Notes under the pieces: generated by a model
What the model saw: the letters and a program-made list of their open reading frames with translations, nothing else
The model's database searches: none
What the model was told of the DNA's origin: nothing
NCBI GenBank assembly: GCA_964450265.1
Contig: CAYVCY010000010.1
Location: 1 to 28,760, forward strand
Direction: 5' to 3'
DNA length: 28,760 nt
Source: JAEZJZ01 sp964450265
GTDB lineage: Bacteria > Bacillota > UBA994 > UBA5500
Made by a program: the position numbers and the translations under genes
Shown: positions 1 to 6,856 of the stretch, in pieces
Layout: the number at the start of each line of letters is the position of its first letter
Numbering within the stretch: the stretch's first letter is position 1

Positions 1-1
1 A

Positions 2-36
2 CCTATGAGACACAATCTAGTCATGTATCTCATAGG
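2..36 (-). repeat. Small inverted repeat downstream of tRNA-Pro
   Basis: A perfect 9-bp inverted repeat (cctatgaga at 2-10 and tctcatagg at 28-36) brackets a 17-nt spacer. It lies just past the 3' end of the tRNA on the same strand, so it could help end that transcript. There is no T-run in the transcribed direction inside the window, so calling it an intrinsic terminator would be speculative. Confidence 0.35.
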
Positions 37-52
37 CACGAATCCATGCAAA

Positions 53-130
53 TGGTCGGGCTGACAGGACTTGAACCTGCGGCCTCTTGCACCCCAAGCA
101 AGCGCGCTAGCCAAACTGCGCCACAGCCCG
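53..130 (-). tRNA. tRNA-Pro, anticodon GGG
   Basis: On the minus strand the sequence folds as a full cloverleaf. The acceptor stem is CGGGCTG pairing with CAGCCCG, the anticodon stem is CTTGC/GCAAG around a 7-nt loop TTGGGGT, and the T arm carries GGTTCAAGTCC. The middle of the anticodon loop reads GGG, which decodes CCC proline codons. The 3' CCA is encoded in the DNA (positions 53-55 on the plus strand read tgg). It is the last gene on the left edge, downstream of spoIVA and separated from it by a long hairpin. A TATAAT box a few bases before its 5' end suggests its own promoter. Confidence 0.95.
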
Positions 131-140
131 TTGCTTGATC

Positions 141-170
141 ATTATACAACAGCGCCGACCGTTAACGCAA
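141..170 (-). promoter_or_regulatory. Probable sigma-A promoter of tRNA-Pro
   Basis: On the minus strand a perfect TATAAT lies at 146-141, with a weak TTGCGT -35 candidate at 170-165 and an 18-nt spacer. The predicted start, near 134, would leave only a few bases before the tRNA 5' end. The -10 is convincing; the -35 matches only about half of the consensus. Confidence 0.5.
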
Positions 171-195
171 GCTACAGCTACTGACAGCTACCGGA

Positions 196-260
196 CCAGC
201 CACGGGGACGGCGGATTTGGCCGGTCTCCTGACCTGCCAAATCCCCGCCCCCGTGGCTGG
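196..260 (-). terminator. Long near-perfect hairpin between spoIVA and tRNA-Pro
   Basis: The arms ccagccacgggg (from 196) and ccccgtggctgg (ending at 260) start a stem that continues with few mismatches or bulges through the gatttgg/ccaaatc blocks to a 4-nt tcct loop, giving roughly 30 paired bases. It begins about 20 nt after the spoIVA stop codon, so it may end or stabilise that mRNA. There is no U-run on either side, so it is not a standard intrinsic terminator and could instead be an intergenic repeat. Confidence 0.6.
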
Positions 261-278
261 AATGCCAAGTGTGCCCGG

Positions 279-1754
279 TTATAGGATGATGGCGATTAGG
301 CCACCATTGCCATCGTTGACCATCTTTTGCAGCACTTCTCGCAGCTTCTCCTGAGCGGTGTCTGGCATTTTGAACAGCTTGTTCTGAATGCCTTCCCGCA
401 CCAAGGTGTGCAGAGATTTGCCAAAGATGTTGGATTCCCAGAGTTTTTCTGGGCTGGCCTCAAATTCATCCACCAAATACCTGACCAGCTCCTCGCTCTG
501 CTTCTCTGTGCCGATGATCGGCGCCACCTCAGACTCCACATCCACTCGGATCAGGTGATATGCAGGAGCAGTAGCTCTCAGCCTCACCCCAAACCGATTC
601 CCTTGACGGATGATTTCCGGCTGATCTAGGACCATGTCCTCCAGGCTAGGAGGTACGATGCCGTATCCCGTGTTGCGTGAGTCGCGCACAGCGTCCCGCA
701 GGCGATCGTATTCGCGCTTAGCTAAGGCATATCCGCCCATCAAACTCATCAACACTTCCCGTCCACGGATCTCAGCATTAGCCGCTTGGCTGAGCACATC
801 CCAGAACAGATATTCCGGGGCTTCGGTGGTCACACCGGCGAGGCCACTGCCCAGCTCCATTTTTTCCAAAATCACCTCGGAGACGAAGTCGCAGTTACCT
901 AGGTGCTCGATCAGATAGTCGATATCGCGCAGCCGCTTAACCTTCACGCTGCCTTCCTGCACCGCATCTTTGAACTTCTTCTTCAGCCAGTGCTTCTCAT
1001 CCAGCACCTCGACCCAGTCAGGCAGGTTAACCGTTACCGATTGCACCGGGAACTCGTAAAGCAGCTCCCGCAGGATGCCATGGATGTCGGTCTCGTTCAA
1101 TCGCGCGCAGTTTAGCGGCAATACCGCCGTCTGATATTTCGCCTCCAGCTCTTCCCGCAGCAGCATAGCCTGGTTGGAGAACGGGTCGGTAGAGTTGAGG
1201 ATGACAATGAATGGCTTACCCAAGCTTTGCAGCTCAAGAACCACCCGCTCCTCTGCCTGAACGTAAGCCTCCCGGGGCAGGTCGGTGATAGAGCCGTCCG
1301 TGGTAACTACCAAACCCATGACAGAATGGTCGGCAATCACCTTTCTGGTACCGATTTCAGCCGCAAGCTCAAAGGTAATCTCTTCATCCGACCATGGTGT
1401 CATCACCATCCTCGGCCCGTCTTCATCCTCGTAGCCGATGGCCCCAGGAACAGCGTAACCGACACAATCGATCAGACGTACCCGCAAGCTGATGTTATCC
1501 ACGGTGATTTCCACCGCTTCATCAGGCACGAACTTAGGTTCCGCTGTGGTGATGGTTCGCCCAGCGCCACTCTGCGGCAAAGCGTCCTTAATCCGCTCCC
1601 GGTCATACTCGTCCTCAATGTTCGGTAAGACCATTAAATCCGAAAACCGCTTGATCAAGGTGGACTTGCCTGTACGTACCGGCCCCACTACACCCAAGTG
1701 TATTTCACCGGCAGTGCGCTCGGCGATATCCTTCAACAGATCGAATTTCTCCAA
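279..1754 (-). CDS. spoIVA: Stage IV sporulation protein A (spore coat morphogenetic ATPase)
   Basis: SpoIVA is the ATP-driven protein that polymerises on the outer forespore membrane in the mother cell and anchors the spore coat; cortex formation also depends on it. The N-terminus has the family signature EKFDLLKDIAERT followed by a Walker A loop GPVRTGKS at about residues 24-31, and the protein ends in the typical hydrophobic GLIAIIL. I chose a TTG start at 1754: it sits 8 nt after AGGGAGG, gives 491 residues (close to the roughly 492 of Bacillus subtilis), and starts exactly where the family starts. An upstream in-frame extension to 1868 has no homology-like content. The gene has its own putative sigma-E promoter and follows gpsA across a terminator, the usual der-gpsA-spoIVA order. 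Confidence 0.97.
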   Translation of the reverse strand: MEKFDLLKDIAERTAGEIHLGVVGPVRTGKSTLIKRFSDLMVLPNIEDEYDRERIKDALPQSGAGRTITTAEPKFVPDEAVEITVDNISLRVRLIDCVGYAVPGAIGYEDEDGPRMVMTPWSDEEITFELAAEIGTRKVIADHSVMGLVVTTDGSITDLPREAYVQAEERVVLELQSLGKPFIVILNSTDPFSNQAMLLREELEAKYQTAVLPLNCARLNETDIHGILRELLYEFPVQSVTVNLPDWVEVLDEKHWLKKKFKDAVQEGSVKVKRLRDIDYLIEHLGNCDFVSEVILEKMELGSGLAGVTTEAPEYLFWDVLSQAANAEIRGREVLMSLMGGYALAKREYDRLRDAVRDSRNTGYGIVPPSLEDMVLDQPEIIRQGNRFGVRLRATAPAYHLIRVDVESEVAPIIGTEKQSEELVRYLVDEFEASPEKLWESNIFGKSLHTLVREGIQNKLFKMPDTAQEKLREVLQKMVNDGNGGLIAIIL

Positions 1755-1894
1755 ATGCTTTCCCTCCCTTTTCCGCCTCAGACGTTTCGATCGAATAACC
1801 TCTCGAGCCGCCTGGCATCCCTCCCTGTAGTCAGATAAAAATGATTGGCTTGTTCCAGTAAAAGACAAAGCTCAGGCACGGCTTGGCTAGTACA

Positions 1895-1920
1895 TATATA
1901 TGAGAGTACAGAGTCTATAT
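1895..1920 (-). promoter_or_regulatory. Putative sigma-E promoter of spoIVA
   Basis: The minus strand has ATATA at 1920-1916 and CATATATA at 1902-1895, separated by 13 nt. These resemble the -35 (ATA-rich) and -10 (CATACAAT-like) elements of mother-cell sigma-E. spoIVA is known to be sigma-E dependent in Bacillus. The implied start near 1888 leaves a leader of about 130 nt before the TTG codon. The rest of the 329-nt gap between spoIVA and gpsA holds the gpsA terminator and nothing else I recognise. Confidence 0.5.
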
Positions 1921-1956
1921 GCCAGAAATGCTGCCAAAAACAGTTGTTCAGGGCAG

Positions 1957-1994
1957 AAAACAAGCGCCCCGGCCTGTTATCTGACCGGGGCGCT
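1957..1994 (-). terminator. Intrinsic terminator of the DUF512-der-gpsA operon
   Basis: A perfect 10-bp stem agcgccccgg (1963-1972) / ccggggcgct (1985-1994) with a 12-nt loop is followed on the minus strand by TTGTTTTC. It lies about 90 nt past the gpsA stop and before the spoIVA promoter, so it separates the two transcription units. Confidence 0.85.
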
Positions 1995-2083
1995 CTCCAA
2001 AAACCTTATTGACGATCGAGCCAGGCCCATAACAACGCCTTGGCTACCTAGTTCGAACCAGCAGGCTGCGAGCAACTTGCCGC

Positions 2084-3112
2084 TTACTGGGGGAAAGCAA
2101 CGTCTTCGTACTCATGCTTCCTGACCCGATTCATGGCCTCGTGCAGGGTATCCAACGGTTCAGCACCTTCAAACAGTACCTGATAGAGCGATTGGGCCAA
2201 AGGCATATCCACGCCGAGTTGTTGCGACAGTTTGTACGCAGCTTTGGTAGCAAATGCACCTTCGATGACCATGTGGGTTCCGCCGGTGACCTGCTCGAGC
2301 GTCCATCCCTGACCGATCTTGTAACCTGCATTCCAGTTGCGGCTATGCTTGCTAGTACAGGTGGCGATTAGGTCCCCGATACCAGCCAGGCCAGAGAAAG
2401 TGCGCCTATCTGCACCCATCTTCTGGCCCAGCCGTACCATCTCCACCAAGCCGCGGGTCATCAGCATCGCTTTGGTGTTATCTCCATAACCCATGCCGTC
2501 GCTCACCCCAGCGGCCAAAGCGATCACATTCTTCAGTGCGCCGCCCAGCTCTACCCCGATCACGTCTAACGAGGTGTAAACGCGGAAGCTGGGGGTAAAA
2601 AAAGCGTCCTGCAAACGCATAGCCACATCTGCGTCCGGATTGCTGATCACCGAAGCGGCAGGCATACCCAAACCGACTTCCTCGGCATGATTGGGACCGG
2701 ACAACACAGAGACGCTGGCTGCCGCTGATTGCAGTTCAGCCGAAATGACCTCGGTCAGGCGCTGCAGAGTGCTCTGCTCCAGCCCTTTAGCGGTATTTAC
2801 GCAGTCTACCGGTTGCCTAATCAGTGGGGCTGCGACCTGAAGTATCCCTCTCAGGTGGGCGGAGGGCACAGACCAGACCAGCAATTCCTTGTCCGCCACA
2901 GCCTCAGCTAACGAAGATGTGGCCAGTACATTCTCCGGGATCGCCACGCCTGGCAGGTACTTCGAATTCTCCTTAGTTTGATTGATCTCCCGGGCGAGTT
3001 CCTCCCGGCGACACCAGAGGGTTACCTGTTCAAAATTCTTGCTCAGCACAGAGGTTGCCAAGGCTGTACCCCAGCTTCCTGCTCCAACCACTGTCACACT
3101 AGTACCACCCAC
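2084..3112 (-). CDS. gpsA: NAD(P)-dependent glycerol-3-phosphate dehydrogenase
   Basis: GpsA reduces dihydroxyacetone phosphate to sn-glycerol 3-phosphate, the backbone for phospholipid synthesis, in the cytoplasm. The 342-residue protein shows an N-terminal dinucleotide-binding loop VVGAGSWGTALA at about residues 8-19, a central GPNHAEEV motif, and the conserved C-terminal-domain segments GALKNVIALAAG and SGLAGIGDLIATC. The start is a GTG at 3112 preceded by GGAGAGGAG. It follows der by 111 nt; that gap holds a hairpin repeat. In many Clostridia plsY sits between der and gpsA, but it is absent here. A terminator follows the gene. The family assignment is secure. Confidence 0.97.
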   Translation of the reverse strand: MGGTSVTVVGAGSWGTALATSVLSKNFEQVTLWCRREELAREINQTKENSKYLPGVAIPENVLATSSLAEAVADKELLVWSVPSAHLRGILQVAAPLIRQPVDCVNTAKGLEQSTLQRLTEVISAELQSAAASVSVLSGPNHAEEVGLGMPAASVISNPDADVAMRLQDAFFTPSFRVYTSLDVIGVELGGALKNVIALAAGVSDGMGYGDNTKAMLMTRGLVEMVRLGQKMGADRRTFSGLAGIGDLIATCTSKHSRNWNAGYKIGQGWTLEQVTGGTHMVIEGAFATKAAYKLSQQLGVDMPLAQSLYQVLFEGAEPLDTLHEAMNRVRKHEYEDVAFPQ

Positions 3113-3176
3113 CGACAGACTCTCCTCTCCAACCTATTGTTACTGTTGATAGTTGTGGCTTCTCCCGAGGCGCGAC

Positions 3177-3202
3177 GGTGGGGACAGGCCCCCAGTCCCA
3201 CC
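3177..3202 (-). repeat. Short (internally deleted) copy of the GTGGGAC hairpin repeat
   Basis: On the minus strand this reads GGTGGGACTGGGGG directly joined to GGCCTGTCCCCACC with one shared boundary. These are the two ends of the full-length repeat at 23961-24038, without its roughly 40-nt central hairpin. It forms a compact stem between der and gpsA. Next to it, ggcagtcg/cgactgcc (3215-3235) forms a further hairpin that includes the der stop codon. Confidence 0.65.
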
Positions 3203-3223
3203 TCGTGTCCACTGGGCAGTCGC

Positions 3224-4543
3224 CTAGCGACTGCCACTCTCCCGCTTCCTCACAAAAAAGCGAATCGGGGTCCCTTCAAAACCCATCGTCTGGCGCAGTC
3301 GGTTTTCTAAGAACCGTAGATATGAGAAGTGCAACAGATCCGGCTCATTGACGAAGAGCACAAAGGCAGGCGGCTGGACACCGCTCTGAGTGGCGTAATA
3401 GATCTTCAGCCTCTTTCCTCGCGCAGTAGGTGCAGGGGTAACCAACACTGCTTCCTGAATCAGCTCGTTAAGGGTGCTGGTGGCGATGCGCAGATGCTGC
3501 TGCTCGTCCACATACTTGACCAACGGCAGTATCCGATGAACCCTCTGCCCAGTTACCGCTGAAACAAAGATGATCGGTGCATATTGGGCGAATGCCAGCT
3601 CTCGGCGAATGTCTTCGGTGAATTCGGCGACTGTGCGGTTGTTCTTCTCTACCAAATCCCATTTATTCACGACGATCACCATGCCTCTGCCCTTGTTATG
3701 GGCATAGCCGAGGATCTTCTTGTCCTGCTCAGTTACTCCCTCGGTGGCGTCTATCACCATCAGCACCACATCGCAGCGCTCGATGGCTTTGATCGAGCGC
3801 AGGCCGCTATACCTTTCGATCTCCTCTTCCACCCGACTCTTCCGCCGCAAGCCGGCTGTATCGATCAGGACAAAGTTATCCTCTCCCACTGTCAGAGGGG
3901 TATCGACGGCATCCCTGGTGGTCCCGGGAACGTCGCTGACGATCACCCGCTCCTGGCCCAGCAAAGCGTTGACCAGCGAAGACTTGCCCACATTCGGCTT
4001 CCCGATCACCGCTGCCCGAATCAGATCATCTGCATAAAGAGGAGAATCGGCAGCCGGCAGTCGTTCCACGATCATATCCAGCAGGTCACCTATCCCCAGG
4101 CCGTTGGCCGCAGATATACTGATCAGGTCAGGCAATCCGAGGCGATAAAACTCGGCAGCATCCGCCTCCAAGCCGGGATGATCGATCTTGTTCACCACCA
4201 AGATCAGCGGCTTGTTGGAGGCGCGCAGGATGTTGGCCACATCCTGATCCAGAGCGGTCAACCCTTGACGTCCGTCTACCAAGAACAAGACTACCTCAGC
4301 CTCACGAATGGCGATCTCCGCCTGTTTGCGTATGTAAGCAAACATCTGGTCGCTGCTGTTCACCTCCAAGCCACCGGTATCCACCAGGGTGAACTCGCGA
4401 TCTAACCAATGGACATCCGAGTAGATGCGATCCCGGGTAATTCCAGGCACGTCGTCCACTATGGACACCCGTTTCCCCACCAAATAGTTGAACAGAGTCG
4501 ACTTGCCTACGTTAGGTCGCCCTACCACTGCTACAATGGACAT
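3224..4543 (-). CDS. der: Ribosome biogenesis GTPase Der (EngA)
   Basis: Der is an essential double GTPase that acts in late 50S ribosomal subunit assembly. The 439-residue protein has two tandem G domains and a C-terminal KH-like domain. G domain 1 has GRPNVGKS at about residues 8-15, then DTGG and NKID. G domain 2 has GKPNVGKS near residue 181, then DTAG and NKWD. The ATG start at 4543 shares one base with the TGA stop of the upstream DUF512 gene (TGATG), a classic coupling arrangement. The length matches the family. The DUF512-der-gpsA order is common in Clostridia. Confidence 0.98.
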   Translation of the reverse strand: MSIVAVVGRPNVGKSTLFNYLVGKRVSIVDDVPGITRDRIYSDVHWLDREFTLVDTGGLEVNSSDQMFAYIRKQAEIAIREAEVVLFLVDGRQGLTALDQDVANILRASNKPLILVVNKIDHPGLEADAAEFYRLGLPDLISISAANGLGIGDLLDMIVERLPAADSPLYADDLIRAAVIGKPNVGKSSLVNALLGQERVIVSDVPGTTRDAVDTPLTVGEDNFVLIDTAGLRRKSRVEEEIERYSGLRSIKAIERCDVVLMVIDATEGVTEQDKKILGYAHNKGRGMVIVVNKWDLVEKNNRTVAEFTEDIRRELAFAQYAPIIFVSAVTGQRVHRILPLVKYVDEQQHLRIATSTLNELIQEAVLVTPAPTARGKRLKIYYATQSGVQPPAFVLFVNEPDLLHFSYLRFLENRLRQTMGFEGTPIRFFVRKRESGSR

Positions 4544-5871
4544 CAGTCACCCACCTCCGCTAATGTATATCGCACCAGAGCACGACCATCAGTGGGGACA
4601 CACTTCAGGTTGGCATCGGGAAACGCCGACGCCAGCTCATCCCAGGCAATATCATCTAAGAAATCTCTTTCCTGCTGCCGCAACATCACATCGGGGATCA
4701 GCACGGTGGCACCGGCCACCGGCTGCTGGCGCAAAGCGTCGATGATATCTCCACCACAGACCAACCCGGCCACCGTTACCGATGGACCGAACACTCGATT
4801 GGTTACGGGTAAGACATCCACCCACAGCCCATCGATGCGGTTTAGCCTGCCAGCCAGACCCCGCAAGGTGGAAGCAGCAGAAGTCCCGGTAACCCAAATC
4901 ACCCGCCGAGGTGTCTTCACCCGGCGACTGGACTGACGCAAAGTGCTGGTGAACTGATCCAGCAGCAGGCGCATCAAGCCCACCCCGTTCTCTATCTGGG
5001 GGAAATCATCGTAATAACCGCGCCGCGGAGGCACACTGTCGGCCAACACAAACCACTCATCGGCCAAATAGGCGAAGGAAACGCCAAACCGACGACGGAA
5101 TTGCCTGCATTTCGGTAGCAGATAATCAATTAGGACACGGGCGTCTGACTGCGTGGGGCTGCAGAGTTGAGTCAACTGCTGTCGATGCTTGGTCAGCCCC
5201 ACCGGGACGACCGCCACCGACTGCACTGCTGGCCAGAGGGAGGACAAGTCATCGATAGTCTTTTCCAACTCGCGCCCATCATTGATCCCCGGAACCAGCA
5301 CCACCTGACAGTGCATTTCAATCCGCCACTCCGCCAATTGCCGCAACTGCTCTAGGATTTGGCAGGCCTCGGGTTTGCGCAATAGCTCTGCCCGCAGCGC
5401 CCCATTGGTGGTGTGCACCGAAATGTACAGAGGACTGGGCCTCAGCTGTCGAATTCGCTGCCAATCGGCATCGCTGAGGTTTGTCAAGGTGATGAAACTG
5501 CCTTGCAGCGCTGACAGGCGATAGTCGTCGTCCTTCATCGACAGCGTCGAGCGCATATTGCGAGGTTGTTGATCGATAAAGCAGAACTGACAGTGGTTGT
5601 GACAGAATTTCATCCGGTCAATGGTCGGGCTGGAGAAGACTATCCCCAAGTCTTGTCCAAACTCCTTTTCCACAACCGCAGAGTGTACTTCGCCATCCTC
5701 GTCTCTCCAGCTGACCTGCAGCTGTTCACTGCACATGGCCAACCGAAACTCCAGGATGTCCGAAATGGGTTGGTTATTGACCGCCAAGAGAATTTGGCCA
5801 GCTCTAATTCCGATGCGTTCGGCTAAGGAGCCAGGAAGCACCTCCAATATCCCATTCTCCGTTTTGTCCAC
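4543..5871 (-). CDS. DUF512 family radical SAM protein with N-terminal PDZ-like domain
   Basis: The 442-residue protein begins with a PDZ-like segment (about residues 5-65, VLPGSLAERIGIRAGQILLAVN) and continues with a radical SAM-type cluster motif C90-x3-C94-x2-C97 within KFCHNHCQFCFID. The C-terminal part, with VTGTSA and GLVCGGD, matches the DUF512 family found in Clostridia and cyanobacteria. Its substrate is not known to me. The GTG start at 5871 follows GGAGGTG by 8 nt. The gene is translationally coupled to der and lies in most Clostridia beside der, gpsA and spoIVA, but this location does not define its reaction. Family recognition is confident; function is not. Confidence 0.9.
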   Translation of the reverse strand: MDKTENGILEVLPGSLAERIGIRAGQILLAVNNQPISDILEFRLAMCSEQLQVSWRDEDGEVHSAVVEKEFGQDLGIVFSSPTIDRMKFCHNHCQFCFIDQQPRNMRSTLSMKDDDYRLSALQGSFITLTNLSDADWQRIRQLRPSPLYISVHTTNGALRAELLRKPEACQILEQLRQLAEWRIEMHCQVVLVPGINDGRELEKTIDDLSSLWPAVQSVAVVPVGLTKHRQQLTQLCSPTQSDARVLIDYLLPKCRQFRRRFGVSFAYLADEWFVLADSVPPRRGYYDDFPQIENGVGLMRLLLDQFTSTLRQSSRRVKTPRRVIWVTGTSAASTLRGLAGRLNRIDGLWVDVLPVTNRVFGPSVTVAGLVCGGDIIDALRQQPVAGATVLIPDVMLRQQERDFLDDIAWDELASAFPDANLKCVPTDGRALVRYTLAEVGD

Positions 5872-5892
5872 AGTCGCTACACCTCCCCCAAA

Positions 5893-5925
5893 TATGAATA
5901 GCCAGTTGTGCTTGGCCCAACTGGC
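5893..5925 (-). terminator. Hairpin before the DUF512 gene, possible weak terminator
   Basis: The arms gccagttg (5901-5908) and caactggc (5918-5925) form a perfect 8-bp stem. On the minus strand it is followed by TATTCATATTT and then by the DUF512 ribosome binding site. It could end the DUF1614-spoIIP-DUF3189 transcript or act as a leader hairpin. The T content is poor, so I am unsure. Confidence 0.4.
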
Positions 5926-5972
5926 GGCGCGATCAGTAAAGCGATTGATACAAAGCGACTATGGTAATTATG

Positions 5973-6500
5973 CTACACCCCGGGGGACCAGTCAAGAAAG
6001 CCCAGCTCTTGTTGCCCAGACGACCGTACCAGTTCCACCAAGCGAACATACGTAGAGAAACCCTTACTGACACCAAAAGCGGCCAAGCGTCTGCCAAACC
6101 AGACCCAGCCCAGGCTGCGAGAGGAGAAGCCACCGATTCTAGTGTACCAGTTGACGCACGGCAGGCAGTTGACAAAGCGGTAGTCCCTCGGTTCCAGCCC
6201 TAACAGCCGCAGATACTGGTCGAACAATCCGGCGTATGAATTGTGCTCTGCTCCCAGCCCGAGCACGTATACCCTTTGCCCCTGGTCGTCCTCCCCCATA
6301 AAAAAGAGGTTGCCAATTTCCGGATTCGCAGTCTGGTCAAAGCGAGGAATGCGCATCACTTCCGTTACAGTAGGCTGCTGCTGACTGGGGATGTGACCCA
6401 AATGCACGGCCGCCGCTGTCACCGACGAATGGGCGCTGCCCCAACAAAAATAGATGTAGTTCAGACCTAGACCCCCTCCCCCTGAGCGCTGTGTAACCAT
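5973..6500 (-). CDS. DUF3189 family protein (conserved copy)
   Basis: The protein has the N-terminal DUF3189 signature YIYFCWGSAHSSVTAAAVHLG followed by an acidic/aromatic middle and the segment VNCLPCVNWYTRIGGFSSR. DUF3189 proteins are small cytoplasmic proteins of unknown function in spore-forming Clostridia. As drawn (ATG at 6500) it is 175 residues, but the Gly-rich first dozen residues look non-native. A better ribosome site, GGGGGAGGGGG, lies inside that stretch and points to a possible CTG start at 6464 (LNYIYF...), just after the TAG stop of the upstream gene. It is the last gene of the DUF1614-spoIIP-DUF3189-DUF3189 cluster and a diverged paralogue of its immediate neighbour. The exact start is uncertain. 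Confidence 0.8.
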   Translation of the reverse strand: MVTQRSGGGGLGLNYIYFCWGSAHSSVTAAAVHLGHIPSQQQPTVTEVMRIPRFDQTANPEIGNLFFMGEDDQGQRVYVLGLGAEHNSYAGLFDQYLRLLGLEPRDYRFVNCLPCVNWYTRIGGFSSRSLGWVWFGRRLAAFGVSKGFSTYVRLVELVRSSGQQELGFLDWSPGV

Positions 6501-6856
6501 AATTCTTGCCCCAGCCGCTGCCTAACCGCACCGGGTAGCCAGGCACGCTTGCGCAGCCAGACTATTCTGCCCAGCCAGGGTTTCTCCGGCTGAGCCAGCA
6601 CCTGCACCTCTGCCGTAGGGGCAAATTCGCCCGCGAGACTGAGCACAGCTTGTCTGAAAACATACGGCTGCTTGCCATGTGCAGCAGCCAACACCGTCTG
6701 CTCTCCCCTCTGCTGACAGAACAGCCAGCGACCGGGCGCCGGCAGATGAGCTGACTGCTCCAAGAAGACTTCTCGACTGCTGTTCCCGACGTAAGAGAGA
6801 GCGGCTGCCAAAGCAGCCGCTCCTGTACGGCTATGAAAGATGATCAACCGCCTCAA
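6467..6856 (-). CDS. Diverged DUF3189-like protein
   Basis: This 129-residue protein aligns by eye with its downstream neighbour: LIIFHSRTGAAALAAALSYVG matches the beginning YIYFCWGSAHSSVTAAAVHLG, and LAAAHGKQPYVFRQAVLSLAG matches its middle region. It lacks the C-x-G-x-A-H-S-S signature and the Cys pair seen in the conserved copy, so it may be a non-catalytic or structural partner. The TTG start at 6856 overlaps the spoIIP stop codon (TTGA) and has GGAG about 10 nt upstream. Its 3' end overlaps the next gene if that gene uses the ATG at 6500. Function unknown; the paralogy is my inference from visual alignment. Confidence 0.7.
   Translation of the reverse strand: MRRLIIFHSRTGAAALAAALSYVGNSSREVFLEQSAHLPAPGRWLFCQQRGEQTVLAAAHGKQPYVFRQAVLSLAGEFAPTAEVQVLAQPEKPWLGRIVWLRKRAWLPGAVRQRLGQELWLHSAQGEGV

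Noticed and set aside
3584..4405. Long plus-strand open frame of 273 codons opposite der
   Set aside because: It is fully antisense to the certain der gene, has unusual His/Gln-rich composition and no ribosome site. Antisense frames of this kind arise from codon bias in GC-rich genes.
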